Shown here: positions 35,231-44,808 of the stretch, one piece after another | Numbering within the stretch: the first letter of the stretch is position 1 | Layout of the letters: each line of letters starts with the position of its first letter | Assembly: GCF_000178475.1 (NCBI RefSeq) | Contig: NZ_ADNY01000013.1 | Span: 123,106-187,105, forward strand | Source of the DNA: Lactobacillus amylolyticus DSM 11664 | GTDB taxonomy: Bacteria > Bacillota > Bacilli > Lactobacillales > Lactobacillaceae | Direction: 5' to 3' | DNA: 64,000 bases | Made by a program: the position numbers and the translations under genes | Notes under the pieces: generated by a model | Told to the model about the DNA's origin: nothing | What the model saw: only the letters and a program-made list of their open reading frames with translations | The model's database searches: none

Positions 35231-35575
35231 ATGAAACATTTTGGTTTAGGACTGATTTTTGGTGTCTCAGCCGGTTTGGTTTTGTCTCTTTTTAAAGATA
35301 AAAACGGGGATCGCTTAGGCAAGCCACTTAAAGAAAACGTGGCAGCTCTCAAGACCGACGCGACTGCATTAAGTCATAGCATTGCCAAAGCAAAAAAAGC
35401 TAGTCAAGAATTAAATGCTAGTTTACCAGCTGCCAAAAAGGCAATCGACGGGATCGCTACTGATGTTGAAGATTATCAAAACCATACCGCCAATACCATC
35501 AGCCGGATGGAAAACACGACCCAAAGAATCCAAAATAAATTTGAAGATTCGGAAAAGGATTCAAAGAAAGATTAA
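35231..35575 (+). CDS. YtxH-like small membrane-anchored protein
   Basis: A 114-residue protein with one N-terminal hydrophobic segment containing a glycine-rich patch (GLGLIFGVSAGLVLSLF), then a KDKNGDRLGKPLKE motif and a long Lys/Ala-rich helical, probably coiled-coil, tail. This layout matches YtxH/DUF948-style general stress proteins; the role is unknown. It overlaps none of its neighbours and follows hit with an AAGGAG Shine-Dalgarno at its start, so the two form one transcript. Confidence 0.75.
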   Translation: MKHFGLGLIFGVSAGLVLSLFKDKNGDRLGKPLKENVAALKTDATALSHSIAKAKKASQELNASLPAAKKAIDGIATDVEDYQNHTANTISRMENTTQRIQNKFEDSEKDSKKD

Positions 35576-35687
35576 AGAAAGTTTGATTTTTCTATGAATT
35601 TTGCCATTTTAAAATAAATGATCGGAAATTTATGTTATATTAATGGTTAGTTACTTATATTACTAAGAATGTGGAGATTTTATTTTT

Positions 35688-36596
35688 ATGAAGAATTACG
35701 TTAAGAAAACAGCTGCAGTTCTAGCTGCATTAGGTGTTGCATTGTCAATGGCTGCTTGTTCAAACGGTTCAAGCAGTACCGTTGCTTCCTATAAGGGTGG
35801 TAAAATTACCCAACAACAATACTACGATGAAATGAAGAAATCACAATCTGGTCAATCAACTTTGGCTAACATGATTATCTACCGTGCATTGAACGAACAA
35901 TACGGCAGCAAGGTATCTTCATCAGAAGTTAACAAGCAATACAACAACTACAAGAAGCAATACGGCTCACAATTCAGTGCTGTTTTGCAACAAAACGGTA
36001 TGACCCCTTCAAGCTTTAAGCAAAACTTGAAGACCAACTTGCTTTCTGAAGCTGCCTTAAAGGACATCAAGAAAGTAACTAAGGCTCAAGAAAAGAAGGC
36101 TTGGAAGACTTACCAACCTAAAGTAACTGTTCAACACATTTTGGTATCTAAGAAGTCAACTGCTCAAAAGATCATCAAGGAATTAAAGGCCGGCAAGAGC
36201 TTTGCAAGCTTAGCTAAGAAGTACTCACTTGATACTGCTACTAAGAATAACGCTGGTAAACTTCCTGCATTTGACTCAACTGACACTACTTTAGATCCAT
36301 CATTCAAGACTGCTGCTTTCAAGCTTAAGACTGGTGAAGTAACTTCAACTCCAGTTAAGTCACAATCTGGTTACCACGTAATCAAGATGATCAAGCACCC
36401 ATCAAAAGGTACTTTTGCTGAACACAAGAAGACAATTGATAACTTAATTTACGCTTCAATGGCTCAAGACCAAACTACTATGAGAGAAGTTATTGCCACT
36501 GTTTTGAAGAGAGCTAATGTTTCTATAAAGGACAGCGACCTTAAGAACGTATTATCATCATACGTATCAACTACTTCAAGCTCAAGCAGCAACTAA
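35688..36596 (+). CDS. prsA: Foldase lipoprotein PrsA (parvulin-type peptidyl-prolyl isomerase)
   Basis: A 302-residue extracytoplasmic lipoprotein that helps secreted proteins fold. The signal peptide ends in the lipobox SMAAC, giving Cys24 as the lipidated residue. An N-terminal chaperone region (about 30-135) is followed by a parvulin rotamase domain (about 135-235) with VQHILVSKKSTAQKI, AKKYSLDTATKNNAG and SGYHVIKM, and a Ser-rich tail. Codon use is strongly biased toward frequent codons, suggesting high expression. A GGAG Shine-Dalgarno precedes the ATG, and a terminator follows. Confidence 0.95.
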   Translation: MKNYVKKTAAVLAALGVALSMAACSNGSSSTVASYKGGKITQQQYYDEMKKSQSGQSTLANMIIYRALNEQYGSKVSSSEVNKQYNNYKKQYGSQFSAVLQQNGMTPSSFKQNLKTNLLSEAALKDIKKVTKAQEKKAWKTYQPKVTVQHILVSKKSTAQKIIKELKAGKSFASLAKKYSLDTATKNNAGKLPAFDSTDTTLDPSFKTAAFKLKTGEVTSTPVKSQSGYHVIKMIKHPSKGTFAEHKKTIDNLIYASMAQDQTTMREVIATVLKRANVSIKDSDLKNVLSSYVSTTSSSSSN

Positions 36597-36615
36597 TAAA
36601 GTTGTTGACTAACAG

Positions 36616-36647
36616 AAAAAGCGCTGGATTTTTCCAGTGCTTTTTTT
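36616..36647. terminator. Bidirectional terminator between prsA and yhaM
   Basis: GCGCTGG pairs with CCAGTGC around a T-rich loop; A-run on the left, T-run on the right. It lies between two convergent genes and can serve both. Confidence 0.85.
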
Positions 36648-36658
36648 ATTTCGTCTTT

Positions 36659-37636
36659 TTATTCTAAACGTGGCGCTTTATCTAAAGCTGCATCATCTTT
36701 AGGCCGGTAATATCTCTTACCATCTTGACTAAATAACGGCTCAGTAAATGTGCCTGGCTTGGTATGCTGCAAAGAATTAGTAATCGCATAAACAGCTGCA
36801 TCAAGATCATCGATCCGATGAAGAAGTTCTGCTTCAAGAATCTTAGGCAGTTTTGGCGAACCATACTCAAACTTGCCATGGTGTGAAAGTACCATATGCC
36901 GAAGCAAGAGCAAATCCTCTGACTCCAAATCCAACTTAAGTGCTTGCGCAGCCAACATAATTTGTTCATCAATTAAAACCAAGTGTCCAACCAAATTTCC
37001 TTCCGCAGTATATTGCGTAGCAGCTGGACCACTTAGTTCAAGCACTTTCCCCATATCATGAAGAATACAGCCAGCATAAAGTAGCGAACGATTAACCTGC
37101 GGGTAATTGTCTGCAATGCTTTTGGCATCCCGCAGCATCGACAAAGTATGAAAAGCTAACCCGCCGCTAACAGCATGATGGTTGCTCTTGCCTGCAGGAA
37201 ATTCAAAAAAGCGCTTGTCCCACTTTTTAAGCAAATAGCGGACGATCCTATTCCAAGTAGGATTTAGAATTGCAAAAACATACTGATTGATTTCTTCTCT
37301 CATGTCAGCCACTTTCTCTGGGGCTGATTTGACGAATTGCTCTAGATCATATCCCTCTTCTGGGCCTACGGTTCTCAAAGAGTAAATCTTAATTTGTGGT
37401 CGTCCTTGATACTCTTCTCTTTTACCGTTTAATTCAACAACGGTACCGCTAGCGAACATTTCTGCGTCTCGTTGATCTGCATCCCAATAGTTTCCACGAA
37501 CTTCACCAGAGCCATCACCAAATTCTAGTACTAAATACAACTTATCTTTTTTTGTATGACGAAGTTGGGAATTTTTGATCATTACGATTAAGTCTAGTTC
37601 CTCACCATCGTTATAATCTAGCAATCTTTTAAGCAT
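36659..37636 (-). CDS. yhaM: 3'-5' exoribonuclease YhaM
   Basis: A 325-residue nuclease with an N-terminal OB-fold nucleic-acid-binding domain (VMIKNSQLRHTKKDKLYLVLEF... about 15-100) and an HD domain with HHAVSGGLAFHTLSML near 163 and ILHDMGKVLEL near 202. YhaM degrades RNA and single-stranded DNA from 3' ends. It is the last gene of a ylbF-yhaO-yhaN-yhaM operon, overlapping yhaN by eight bases. Confidence 0.95.
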   Translation of the reverse strand: MLKRLLDYNDGEELDLIVMIKNSQLRHTKKDKLYLVLEFGDGSGEVRGNYWDADQRDAEMFASGTVVELNGKREEYQGRPQIKIYSLRTVGPEEGYDLEQFVKSAPEKVADMREEINQYVFAILNPTWNRIVRYLLKKWDKRFFEFPAGKSNHHAVSGGLAFHTLSMLRDAKSIADNYPQVNRSLLYAGCILHDMGKVLELSGPAATQYTAEGNLVGHLVLIDEQIMLAAQALKLDLESEDLLLLRHMVLSHHGKFEYGSPKLPKILEAELLHRIDDLDAAVYAITNSLQHTKPGTFTEPLFSQDGKRYYRPKDDAALDKAPRLE

Positions 37637-40118
37637 CTGCTCTATCCTTTCTAAAAGTTAACGTCTTGGCAGATAATTTTTGAGCAAGCTTATCTTGTGC
37701 CGTAAAAATCAGCACTTGATTATTTTCACTAATCTTTTTGAGCAATTTTTCAATATAGCCAATTCTGCGATCATCAAAGTTAACAAAAGAATCATCGATT
37801 AAAATCGGCAAATTAATCTGATCTTTAATTTGCTCAACAAAAGCTAGCTTCAATGCAAAGTATAGTTGTTCTGCAGTAGCTCTTGACAAGTATTTTACCT
37901 CACGCTTCTTGCCATCAAAACGTGTAACGGTTATCTTCTTGTCTAGCGTTAAATCGGTATAGCGGCCACCTGTTAGCAAGTTCAAATATTCTTTTGCACT
38001 AACGAGCATCTTAGGAAAACGTTCATTTGAAGCAATATCTAAACTGCGATCAATCCATTTAGCAGCCAGCAGGTTAGCTAAATATTCTTTGCTGCTGTTT
38101 AAAAAGTCAGTTTCAGAATTTGCTAAGTTTTGCTTTGCAGAAAAGACAGCAGTTGAATCGGCCAAATTGGACAATTGCACTTTTGTTTCTGCAGCCTTTT
38201 GCTGCTTTTCTGCAACTATTTTTTCCTGATCAGAAATTTCTTTTTGAATAGCCAGAAGCCTGCTTTCCAACTTATTCCGATCAACCTGCTTTAATTCATT
38301 CAAATGAGCAGTCAGCTTTTCCTGCAAAGTCGAAATCTGCGTCTGCAATTTAACTTGATTAAGTGAAGCTTGATAACGTTCGTCATACTCAGACATTTTG
38401 TTGACATTATCTTTGGCTAAAATTGCTTTTAGCTTTAAATTCAAATCATTCAGTTTCTGTGTTTGCTGCGTTAGCTGCATCTGCAAGCTATGATGGCGTT
38501 CATTTTTACTTTGATAGCGATCAAGCTTTTTCTGCAATTGATCCAGTGCAGTCAAAATATCAGCAAAATTTGCTGAAATAGGCTTCTTAAGCAGCTGTTT
38601 AAGCTGATCAAGCAATACTGCAACTTGATCCTTAATTTCAGCTAAATTTTGGTTGTTGTTTTTTTCAGCTTCAACCTTTAACAGATAATTGTTACGATTC
38701 GTAAGCAAAGACTTAAGATCTAAATTCTCAGGATTTAAGCCATATTCTTCTTTAAAGGCAGATTCTTTTTGTTGAAAAACCTGTTCAGTTAAAGCAATTT
38801 TCTTGCTAGCTTGTTTTTGTGACCAAAAGCCATAGACAAAGGTCATGATTCCTAAGATAAAGCCAATCGCGCCAATTAAGCCATTGCTCATAACCTGCGT
38901 TAAGCCCAGAATAATTAGCACGGCGCCGGCAATTAGCCATAATTTGTTGCTGCTATTATTAGAAATATTTGGCACTGTCGGTTTTTGAGGCAAACTTGTG
39001 AAGTCTTTTTGTAATTGGCTAATTTGTGGGTCCGATAATTTTAAAACCGTTGCTAATTCAGGATTAAGCTGCAGCAGCTGTTTTTCAGTAGTCTTAATTT
39101 CTTCTGCCTTTTGAACGCAAGTCTTGTATTCACTTTGCCATTGTAAAACTTCCGTCTTCTTTTGGACTAATTTTTTAGCAGTTTCCAAATCAAAAGAATC
39201 ATTTGCAGAAATCTGCATTAATTCCTGTTTCAGACTGGCAATAGACGCCTGCAAATTCTTAATCTGAGCTGTTAATTCCTGAGCCTGACGATAATTTTCA
39301 GCGGTAAATTGAACCTTTGAGGCCTTCCCTTGCAACTGTTGCAATTGCATATAACTGCCCAGCTCTGTTTGAATTTCTTGCATATGCTGCAAGTAAGTCT
39401 GCAATTTTTTCAGCTTTTTCTCTTCAGCATTCAGCTCTTCAGTTTGCTCTTTTAATTCCTGGCGCAATTTCTCATACTCAGTAAATTCGGACTGCGTATC
39501 TTTCAAGGAAGCACGCTCATCGTCTATTTGGCTCAGGAGCCGATTAACCTCTGGCTTTTTCCCGGTTTTCTTAAATAGTTGACCAGCCTCTTTATTAAAA
39601 CTATCTCGCAAATTCAAAAGTTGGCTGCTATTAGCTGCTCCTAAATAATAGATGCGTTCCAGCAAATCCGCCTGACTCAAACTGGTAACTTGACCTAACA
39701 TTTCTTGATTAAAAATAAAACTGTCAGCATAAAAGTTGCCATCGATATTCTTTATTTTGTCGAAAAAAAGCGTTTCAGGTACCTGTTCACCGTTATGAGT
39801 AACGGTCAAAATACCTTTTTTGGTCTTATCGCCTTTTGCCCATAGCCGCTCCAATTTATATTCTTGCTGCTGTTCATCTTCGAAAATTAAACTGCCTCCC
39901 ATTGGCGAAACGTGTGCCAGAGGCTTGTAATCTTCAAAAAATGGCGATGAATTGGAACGAAGGTAAAAGCCGAAGATAACCTGTTTAATAAAAGCTACAG
40001 TTGTACTTTTGCCAGCTTCGTTTTCACCAAAAAAGACGTTTATTTCATCGCTTGGCAAATTAAAAGTCAGATTAGAGAGCTGGCCAAAATTAATAATGTT
40101 AATCTGTTTCAGTCTCAT
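37629..40118 (-). CDS. yhaN: AAA+/SMC-like ATPase YhaN (DNA repair, SbcC-like)
   Basis: A large protein (829 residues from the ATG at 40118) built like an SbcC/Rad50 ATPase. It has N-terminal Walker A FFGENEAGKSTT near 30, two long coiled-coil arms flanking a hydrophobic pair of segments near residues 390-430 (LWLIAGAVLIILG, GAIGFILGIMTFV), and C-terminal signature YLSRATAEQLYFALKLAF with Walker B LPILIDDSFVNFD. With the YhaO nuclease it probably forms an Mre11-Rad50-like complex. A TTG at 40124 is an alternative start; AAAGGA fits the ATG better. Confidence 0.9.
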   Translation of the reverse strand: MRLKQINIINFGQLSNLTFNLPSDEINVFFGENEAGKSTTVAFIKQVIFGFYLRSNSSPFFEDYKPLAHVSPMGGSLIFEDEQQQEYKLERLWAKGDKTKKGILTVTHNGEQVPETLFFDKIKNIDGNFYADSFIFNQEMLGQVTSLSQADLLERIYYLGAANSSQLLNLRDSFNKEAGQLFKKTGKKPEVNRLLSQIDDERASLKDTQSEFTEYEKLRQELKEQTEELNAEEKKLKKLQTYLQHMQEIQTELGSYMQLQQLQGKASKVQFTAENYRQAQELTAQIKNLQASIASLKQELMQISANDSFDLETAKKLVQKKTEVLQWQSEYKTCVQKAEEIKTTEKQLLQLNPELATVLKLSDPQISQLQKDFTSLPQKPTVPNISNNSSNKLWLIAGAVLIILGLTQVMSNGLIGAIGFILGIMTFVYGFWSQKQASKKIALTEQVFQQKESAFKEEYGLNPENLDLKSLLTNRNNYLLKVEAEKNNNQNLAEIKDQVAVLLDQLKQLLKKPISANFADILTALDQLQKKLDRYQSKNERHHSLQMQLTQQTQKLNDLNLKLKAILAKDNVNKMSEYDERYQASLNQVKLQTQISTLQEKLTAHLNELKQVDRNKLESRLLAIQKEISDQEKIVAEKQQKAAETKVQLSNLADSTAVFSAKQNLANSETDFLNSSKEYLANLLAAKWIDRSLDIASNERFPKMLVSAKEYLNLLTGGRYTDLTLDKKITVTRFDGKKREVKYLSRATAEQLYFALKLAFVEQIKDQINLPILIDDSFVNFDDRRIGYIEKLLKKISENNQVLIFTAQDKLAQKLSAKTLTFRKDRADA

Positions 40119-41304
40119 CGGCAAATCCTTTCAATTTCTGTGACAATTTTATCTTTGCTAGTGCTTCAACTTCTTGTCTAAATTGATCATCGCTAGCCGC
40201 CTTTTCTGCCACTGGATCCTTTTTAGCCCAGTCCAAAGCTGCATGCAAGAATTCCTTTTTTGAGAAAATTTCTTTTTGTGCTTGTTCAAAAGATTCTTGA
40301 TCGCTATCGCCCAATTGCATTTTTTCTTCAGTGACGAAACGCAGATCTACAATTTGTGAATCAAGCGGTAAACTTGGCCAAAAACTGTTATCCTGAACCA
40401 AATCGATCTCCTCATCATTGAGAAGCTCTGCTCCATGAAGCCGAATACTGTAATAAGTCGTCTGCTGCGGCTGACAAGCTGACTGCAATCGATCACGCAG
40501 ATCATTTTTAGAAATTGCTTCAGTTAAGTGAACATCAACTGATTGCCAAACAATTGGACTGGTGGGATGAAATTCAAGCTTAGTTTGCTTGGTCTCTTCA
40601 TCAATTTTTCCCAAATAGCAGCCTTTAGCCCCTAATTCATTAATATGTCTGCCCTGGATATTTCCTGGGAAAACCGCTAACGGCTCGTGACTAATTATTT
40701 GTCGCAAGTGAATGTGTCCCAAAGCAAAATAATCATAATTTAAATCTTTTATCTCTGCTAAGGTGAATGGGGCATAAACATTCTGACTGTTTGTCGACGT
40801 TTTTTCTTGAGCGTGCATGATGCCAAAGGTATAGCGATCATCCTTAGCCGGAAACTCTGGTAATTTGTCTTCGACAATATGATTGTTTAAATAAGAAAAG
40901 CCTACAACGCGGTAATTGAAGCCGCTCTTTGTAACAAAATTTTTGGCTTCAACTTGCTGGTTTGGCCCAAGAAGTTTGAAATAAGGACTGCTGTTCACAA
41001 GCAAGTCAGCTTCCGGCATGTGATCATGATTGCCAAAAATCATGACTACTTGAATTTCGGCATCCGTCAATCTTTTTATCTGTTCTGCAAAAAACAGCTG
41101 GCTGCGCGGACTAGGATGAGTACTATCAAAAGTATCTCCCGCGATTAAAACTAGATCGACCTGTTCTTGTAAAGCTAAATCTATAATTTTAGTTAGCGAT
41201 TCATCGCTTGCACGATATATTTGATTAAAAGCTTTAGATGGCAAAAAAGATAGCCCACGAAAAGGACTATCTAAATGCACATCAGCAAAATGAATAAATT
41301 TCAT
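40099..41304 (-). CDS. yhaO: Metallophosphoesterase YhaO (SbcD/Mre11-like DNA exonuclease)
   Basis: A 401-residue protein beginning MKFIHFADVHLDSPFRG, the first metal-binding motif of calcineurin-like phosphoesterases. GDTFDS (about 58), GNHDHM (about 94) and ALGHIHLRQ (about 192) complete the active site. It is the probable nuclease partner of YhaN, whose start lies inside its last codons (20-base overlap). Translation starts at the ATG at 41304; a TTG two codons upstream is less likely. Confidence 0.93.
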   Translation of the reverse strand: MKFIHFADVHLDSPFRGLSFLPSKAFNQIYRASDESLTKIIDLALQEQVDLVLIAGDTFDSTHPSPRSQLFFAEQIKRLTDAEIQVVMIFGNHDHMPEADLLVNSSPYFKLLGPNQQVEAKNFVTKSGFNYRVVGFSYLNNHIVEDKLPEFPAKDDRYTFGIMHAQEKTSTNSQNVYAPFTLAEIKDLNYDYFALGHIHLRQIISHEPLAVFPGNIQGRHINELGAKGCYLGKIDEETKQTKLEFHPTSPIVWQSVDVHLTEAISKNDLRDRLQSACQPQQTTYYSIRLHGAELLNDEEIDLVQDNSFWPSLPLDSQIVDLRFVTEEKMQLGDSDQESFEQAQKEIFSKKEFLHAALDWAKKDPVAEKAASDDQFRQEVEALAKIKLSQKLKGFADETETD

Positions 41305-41310
41305 CTTCAA

Positions 41311-41661
41311 TTATTTTCTAAGATCTGAGTAAAGATCATTAATTGGACTGGTAAAAGTCTTTTGCAAATCATCAATTAACTTGTAAAGTCCTTGTTCTGC
41401 TGTCAAAAGCTTAACGATGTTGGCATCCTTTTGAACTTTGTCATTGAGTTCCTTGTAATAATTTTTAACATCATCAGTCAAAGGTTGGCCACTTTGTTGA
41501 GCTGCCATGATCTTAGTTTGAACTTCATCCATTTTTTGGAATAAGTTTGAACTGTTTTCATCATTCTTAACGCTTTGAACTGCTTCTTTTAACGCAGTAT
41601 ATTCTGGGGTTTTCTTTAAGTCTTCTGCTAATTGATTAGCTGAGTCATATACATTTACCAT
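41311..41661 (-). CDS. YlbF/YmcA (YheA) family protein
   Basis: A 116-residue all-helical protein of the Com_YlbF family (MVNVYDSANQLAEDLKKTPEY start, typical of YheA-type members). In Bacillus, relatives YlbF/YmcA/YaaT act with RNase Y in mRNA maturation; the YheA branch is less studied. It lies next to yhaO-yhaN-yhaM, as in Bacillus. An AGGAGG-type Shine-Dalgarno precedes the ATG. Confidence 0.9.
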   Translation of the reverse strand: MVNVYDSANQLAEDLKKTPEYTALKEAVQSVKNDENSSNLFQKMDEVQTKIMAAQQSGQPLTDDVKNYYKELNDKVQKDANIVKLLTAEQGLYKLIDDLQKTFTSPINDLYSDLRK

Positions 41662-41681
41662 AAAGGTTTTTTCCTCCTAAT

Positions 41682-43763
41682 TTAATTGCCGAAAAGGCCT
41701 TTTATACTATTATACCATTCATTAATCTTTTCTCCGGCCGAACCGATTCCTTTTTGAATCTTATCGCCTAATCCGGAAGTCCAATCTGAAGTTGAACCAT
41801 TCTGCTTGACGATTTGGCTCGGAGCTTGAACCTTAAATTGGGTTTTGGCCGTGTACGGAAGCATTGCCTCCATCTCCGCTTTATACAATTTGGTAATTCC
41901 AGTTTCTGAAACACCATGCATATAGTGCTGTTTATTTGTTTTATCAAAACCTACCCAAGTTGCTAAAACGACATCCGGCGTATATCCAACAATCCACTGG
42001 TCTTTTGTACCAAAACCATATGAATTAGGAACTTCAGTTGAACCGGTTTTACCAGCGACCGTATATCCACTTGGTTGAGCTGTCTGGGCTGTTCCGTTCT
42101 TGAAGACGCCCAAGAGCATTGTCGTCATTTCTTTAGCAGTGTTCTCAGAAACGACGCGGTGGTTGCCGGTATCATTATTTTCTGCCAAAACTTTGCCGCT
42201 GGCATCAGTAATCTTAGTAATAAAGTAAGAATTATTTGGCAAGTTGCCACTGTTAGCAAAGGCAGAATATGCTCGTGCCATCTGCAAAGGCGATACACCG
42301 GAAGAAAGTCCACCCAAAGCCAAGGCCAGATTCTGGTCACTCTTTGAAACGTTGATACCAAAGTTTTCAACCGATTGAACTCCTTTATTGACGCCAATTT
42401 TATCCAAAAGCCAAACAGCGGGCACGTTCTTACTTTCCGCAACGGCTTCATACATTGGAATTTTAGCTGAATACTCATTATCAACATTATGTGGTTCATA
42501 ATTGTTTTTACCAAATTTCTGCAGCTTGTTCGACAGCATGGAATCGTAGTGATAACCCTCTTGAAGAGCTGGCGCATAAACCGCCAGTGGCTTAATTGTT
42601 GAACCGGGCTGCCGTTTCATTTGCGTTGCACGGTTATAACCGCGAAAGACGTGTTTTCCGCGGCCACCTACAATTCCGCGAACCGCACCGGTTTTTGGAT
42701 CCATGGCAACACTGGCACCTTGGACTTGCGTACCATCAGCCGCACTTGCAGGGAATAGCCAACTCTCATTAAAGGTATTCTGCAAGCTCTTTTGATAGTT
42801 CTGGTTAAGCGTGGTGTATATTTTTAGCCCCTTATTCATTACGTCTTCTTCCGTCAAACCATACTTGCTGATAGCTTCATCAACAACTGCATCGAAGAAG
42901 TAAGGGTAACGATATCCATCTTTGTATTTGAAAGTATTTTTCAAAGTTAAACCAGTTTTAGAAATTGCTTTGGCCTGAGACGCAGTTAGTTTATTGTTTT
43001 CAACCATCAGCTGCAAGACCACATTTCGTCTGGACAAAGCATTTGACATATGATCTACTGGATTGTAATAACTTGGACTACAAAGCATCCCTGCTAAAGT
43101 GGCCGCTTCACTTACCGACAGCTTGCTGGCGTTTTTGCCAAAGTAGCGCCGGCTGGCATCCTGTACACCCCAGACACCGTTGCCAAAGTAGGCATTGTTC
43201 AGATACATGGTAATGATGTCTTTTTTGGAATAAACATGATTAATTTCAATTGCAAAAAAGAGCTCTTCCAATTTTCTTGAAAAAGTCTGCTGCTGGGTCA
43301 ATAAAGAGTTTTTCGCAAGCTGCTGCGTTAAAGTAGATCCACCACCTGTAATTTCACCATGGTGAATAACCAAATTTAATGCTGCTCGTGCCATACCTTT
43401 GACACTGAAACCGGGATTTTTCCAAAAAGTTCTGTCCTCTGTGGAAACAACCGCATTCACAATGTTGGGCGAAATTTTATTGTATTCAACAAAGGAACCC
43501 TTTTGTGAATAAAGTGATCCAGCTTTTTTTCCTTTATAATCGTAAATAGTTGTCGTTATTGACAAAGAAGCCTTCAAGTTTGAGATATTTGAAGTTTTAA
43601 CTTTGATTGTATAATAGGTACATGTGAAAAGCGTTAAGATCAGAAGAATTAAAATGATCCATCTTCCAACAAAGAAACGCTGATCAAAACGGTGCCATAA
43701 AGAATCTTTCTTGGCACCTGTTTTTTCTGACTTATTAAATTGTGTTCGTCGCAAATTTGGCAT
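41682..43763 (-). CDS. Class A penicillin-binding protein (transglycosylase/transpeptidase)
   Basis: A 693-residue bifunctional peptidoglycan synthase. A short cytoplasmic start and membrane segment (WIILILLILTLFTCTYYTI near 33-51) precede a GT51 glycosyltransferase domain with VVSTEDRTFWKNPG near 103 and GGSTLTQQLAKN near 141. The transpeptidase domain has the acyl-site GSTIKP near 385 and GKTGST near 568. The tail is Gln/Ser-rich. This is the PBP1A/2A (PbpF-like) group. It is divergent from the RluA-type gene. Confidence 0.93.
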   Translation of the reverse strand: MPNLRRTQFNKSEKTGAKKDSLWHRFDQRFFVGRWIILILLILTLFTCTYYTIKVKTSNISNLKASLSITTTIYDYKGKKAGSLYSQKGSFVEYNKISPNIVNAVVSTEDRTFWKNPGFSVKGMARAALNLVIHHGEITGGGSTLTQQLAKNSLLTQQQTFSRKLEELFFAIEINHVYSKKDIITMYLNNAYFGNGVWGVQDASRRYFGKNASKLSVSEAATLAGMLCSPSYYNPVDHMSNALSRRNVVLQLMVENNKLTASQAKAISKTGLTLKNTFKYKDGYRYPYFFDAVVDEAISKYGLTEEDVMNKGLKIYTTLNQNYQKSLQNTFNESWLFPASAADGTQVQGASVAMDPKTGAVRGIVGGRGKHVFRGYNRATQMKRQPGSTIKPLAVYAPALQEGYHYDSMLSNKLQKFGKNNYEPHNVDNEYSAKIPMYEAVAESKNVPAVWLLDKIGVNKGVQSVENFGINVSKSDQNLALALGGLSSGVSPLQMARAYSAFANSGNLPNNSYFITKITDASGKVLAENNDTGNHRVVSENTAKEMTTMLLGVFKNGTAQTAQPSGYTVAGKTGSTEVPNSYGFGTKDQWIVGYTPDVVLATWVGFDKTNKQHYMHGVSETGITKLYKAEMEAMLPYTAKTQFKVQAPSQIVKQNGSTSDWTSGLGDKIQKGIGSAGEKINEWYNSIKGLFGN

Positions 43764-43853
43764 ACATCTGCTCCTTTTAAAACAACTTGCATTTTAACAT
43801 ACGCCGATACAATAACTTATATTTTGAATAGAATTTTAGAAAATATCAATATT

Positions 43854-44693
43854 ATGACTTACAATTTTAAACTAATTTATCCAGAAGACATGCCGGCCAT
43901 GTCAGTACGAGACTTGCTCAGGAAATTATTGTTTCCCCGTAAATGGCAGCATTTGTTGCGGACAAAAAAGCAAGTGACCGTTAATGGCCACTACCGCTAT
44001 TTTAACCAACTAGTAAAAGCAAATGATGAAGTCTGCTTTAAACTAGATTTTGTAGACAGTCAGCAGCAAAGCTATCCGGCTAGCGGTCATCTTCCGCAAA
44101 TTATCTTTGAAGATTCTAACGTCTTAGTTATCAACAAGAGAAAGGGACAAAAGACTCACCCTAATTTATTTGAAACCAACACCGCGCTCAACGATTGTGC
44201 CACTTATTTAGGACAAAGTCCATACATAGTCCATCGCCTTGACATGCTAACCGGTGGACTGTTGCTGGTAGCTAAAAATCCAGCGGTTGTGCCAATTCTC
44301 AATCGGCAGCTAACGCAGAAAATTTTTCATCGTGAATATCTGGCACAAGTTAACTTAAACGCTGCATTGCCCGATCATGGTACTATTTCTTTTCCCATTG
44401 GCAAGGATCCAGACGACCAAAGAAAGAGAATGGTTAGGTCTGATGGGTTAAAGGCCACAACTCATTATCAAATTTTAAAAAAAGAAAACGAAATTGCTCT
44501 CATAAAATTGCAGCTTGAAACTGGCCGTACTCATCAAATTCGTGTTCATTTGGCTGCTATTGGCTGTCCCATAGTTGGCGATCCGCTTTACAATCCTGAT
44601 TACAAAGAAGGACAAGATTTACAATTGACGGCTTATCAGATGTCCTTCATTGAACCCTTTTCATTTAAAAAGCAAACCATTCGCTTATTTTAA
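43854..44693 (+). CDS. RluA-family 23S rRNA/tRNA pseudouridine synthase
   Basis: A 279-residue protein. The N-terminus is S4-like (SVRDLLRKLLFPRKWQHLL), and the catalytic motif HRLDMLTGGLLLVAK contains the active-site Asp. Later GRTHQIRVHLAAIGCPIVGDPLY is typical of the RluA/RluD group. I start at the ATG at 43854 (MTYNFKLIYPEDM); the frame is open for 38 codons upstream but that part overlaps the start of the divergent PBP gene and does not look like protein. The exact target uridine cannot be given. Confidence 0.9.
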   Translation: MTYNFKLIYPEDMPAMSVRDLLRKLLFPRKWQHLLRTKKQVTVNGHYRYFNQLVKANDEVCFKLDFVDSQQQSYPASGHLPQIIFEDSNVLVINKRKGQKTHPNLFETNTALNDCATYLGQSPYIVHRLDMLTGGLLLVAKNPAVVPILNRQLTQKIFHREYLAQVNLNAALPDHGTISFPIGKDPDDQRKRMVRSDGLKATTHYQILKKENEIALIKLQLETGRTHQIRVHLAAIGCPIVGDPLYNPDYKEGQDLQLTAYQMSFIEPFSFKKQTIRLF

Positions 44694-44808
44694 ATCGGTA
44701 TTCACTGATAAATACTGATGCATTTGCCAATTTAATCCTTATACATTAATTTTGCTTTATGAAAACGGTATAATTAAGTAAGCAATAATAAATGAAAGGG
44801 TCTTCAAT

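Noticed and set aside
43740..43853. Longer N-terminus for the RluA-type synthase
   Set aside because: It overlaps the start of the divergent PBP gene and its sequence is unlike the family.
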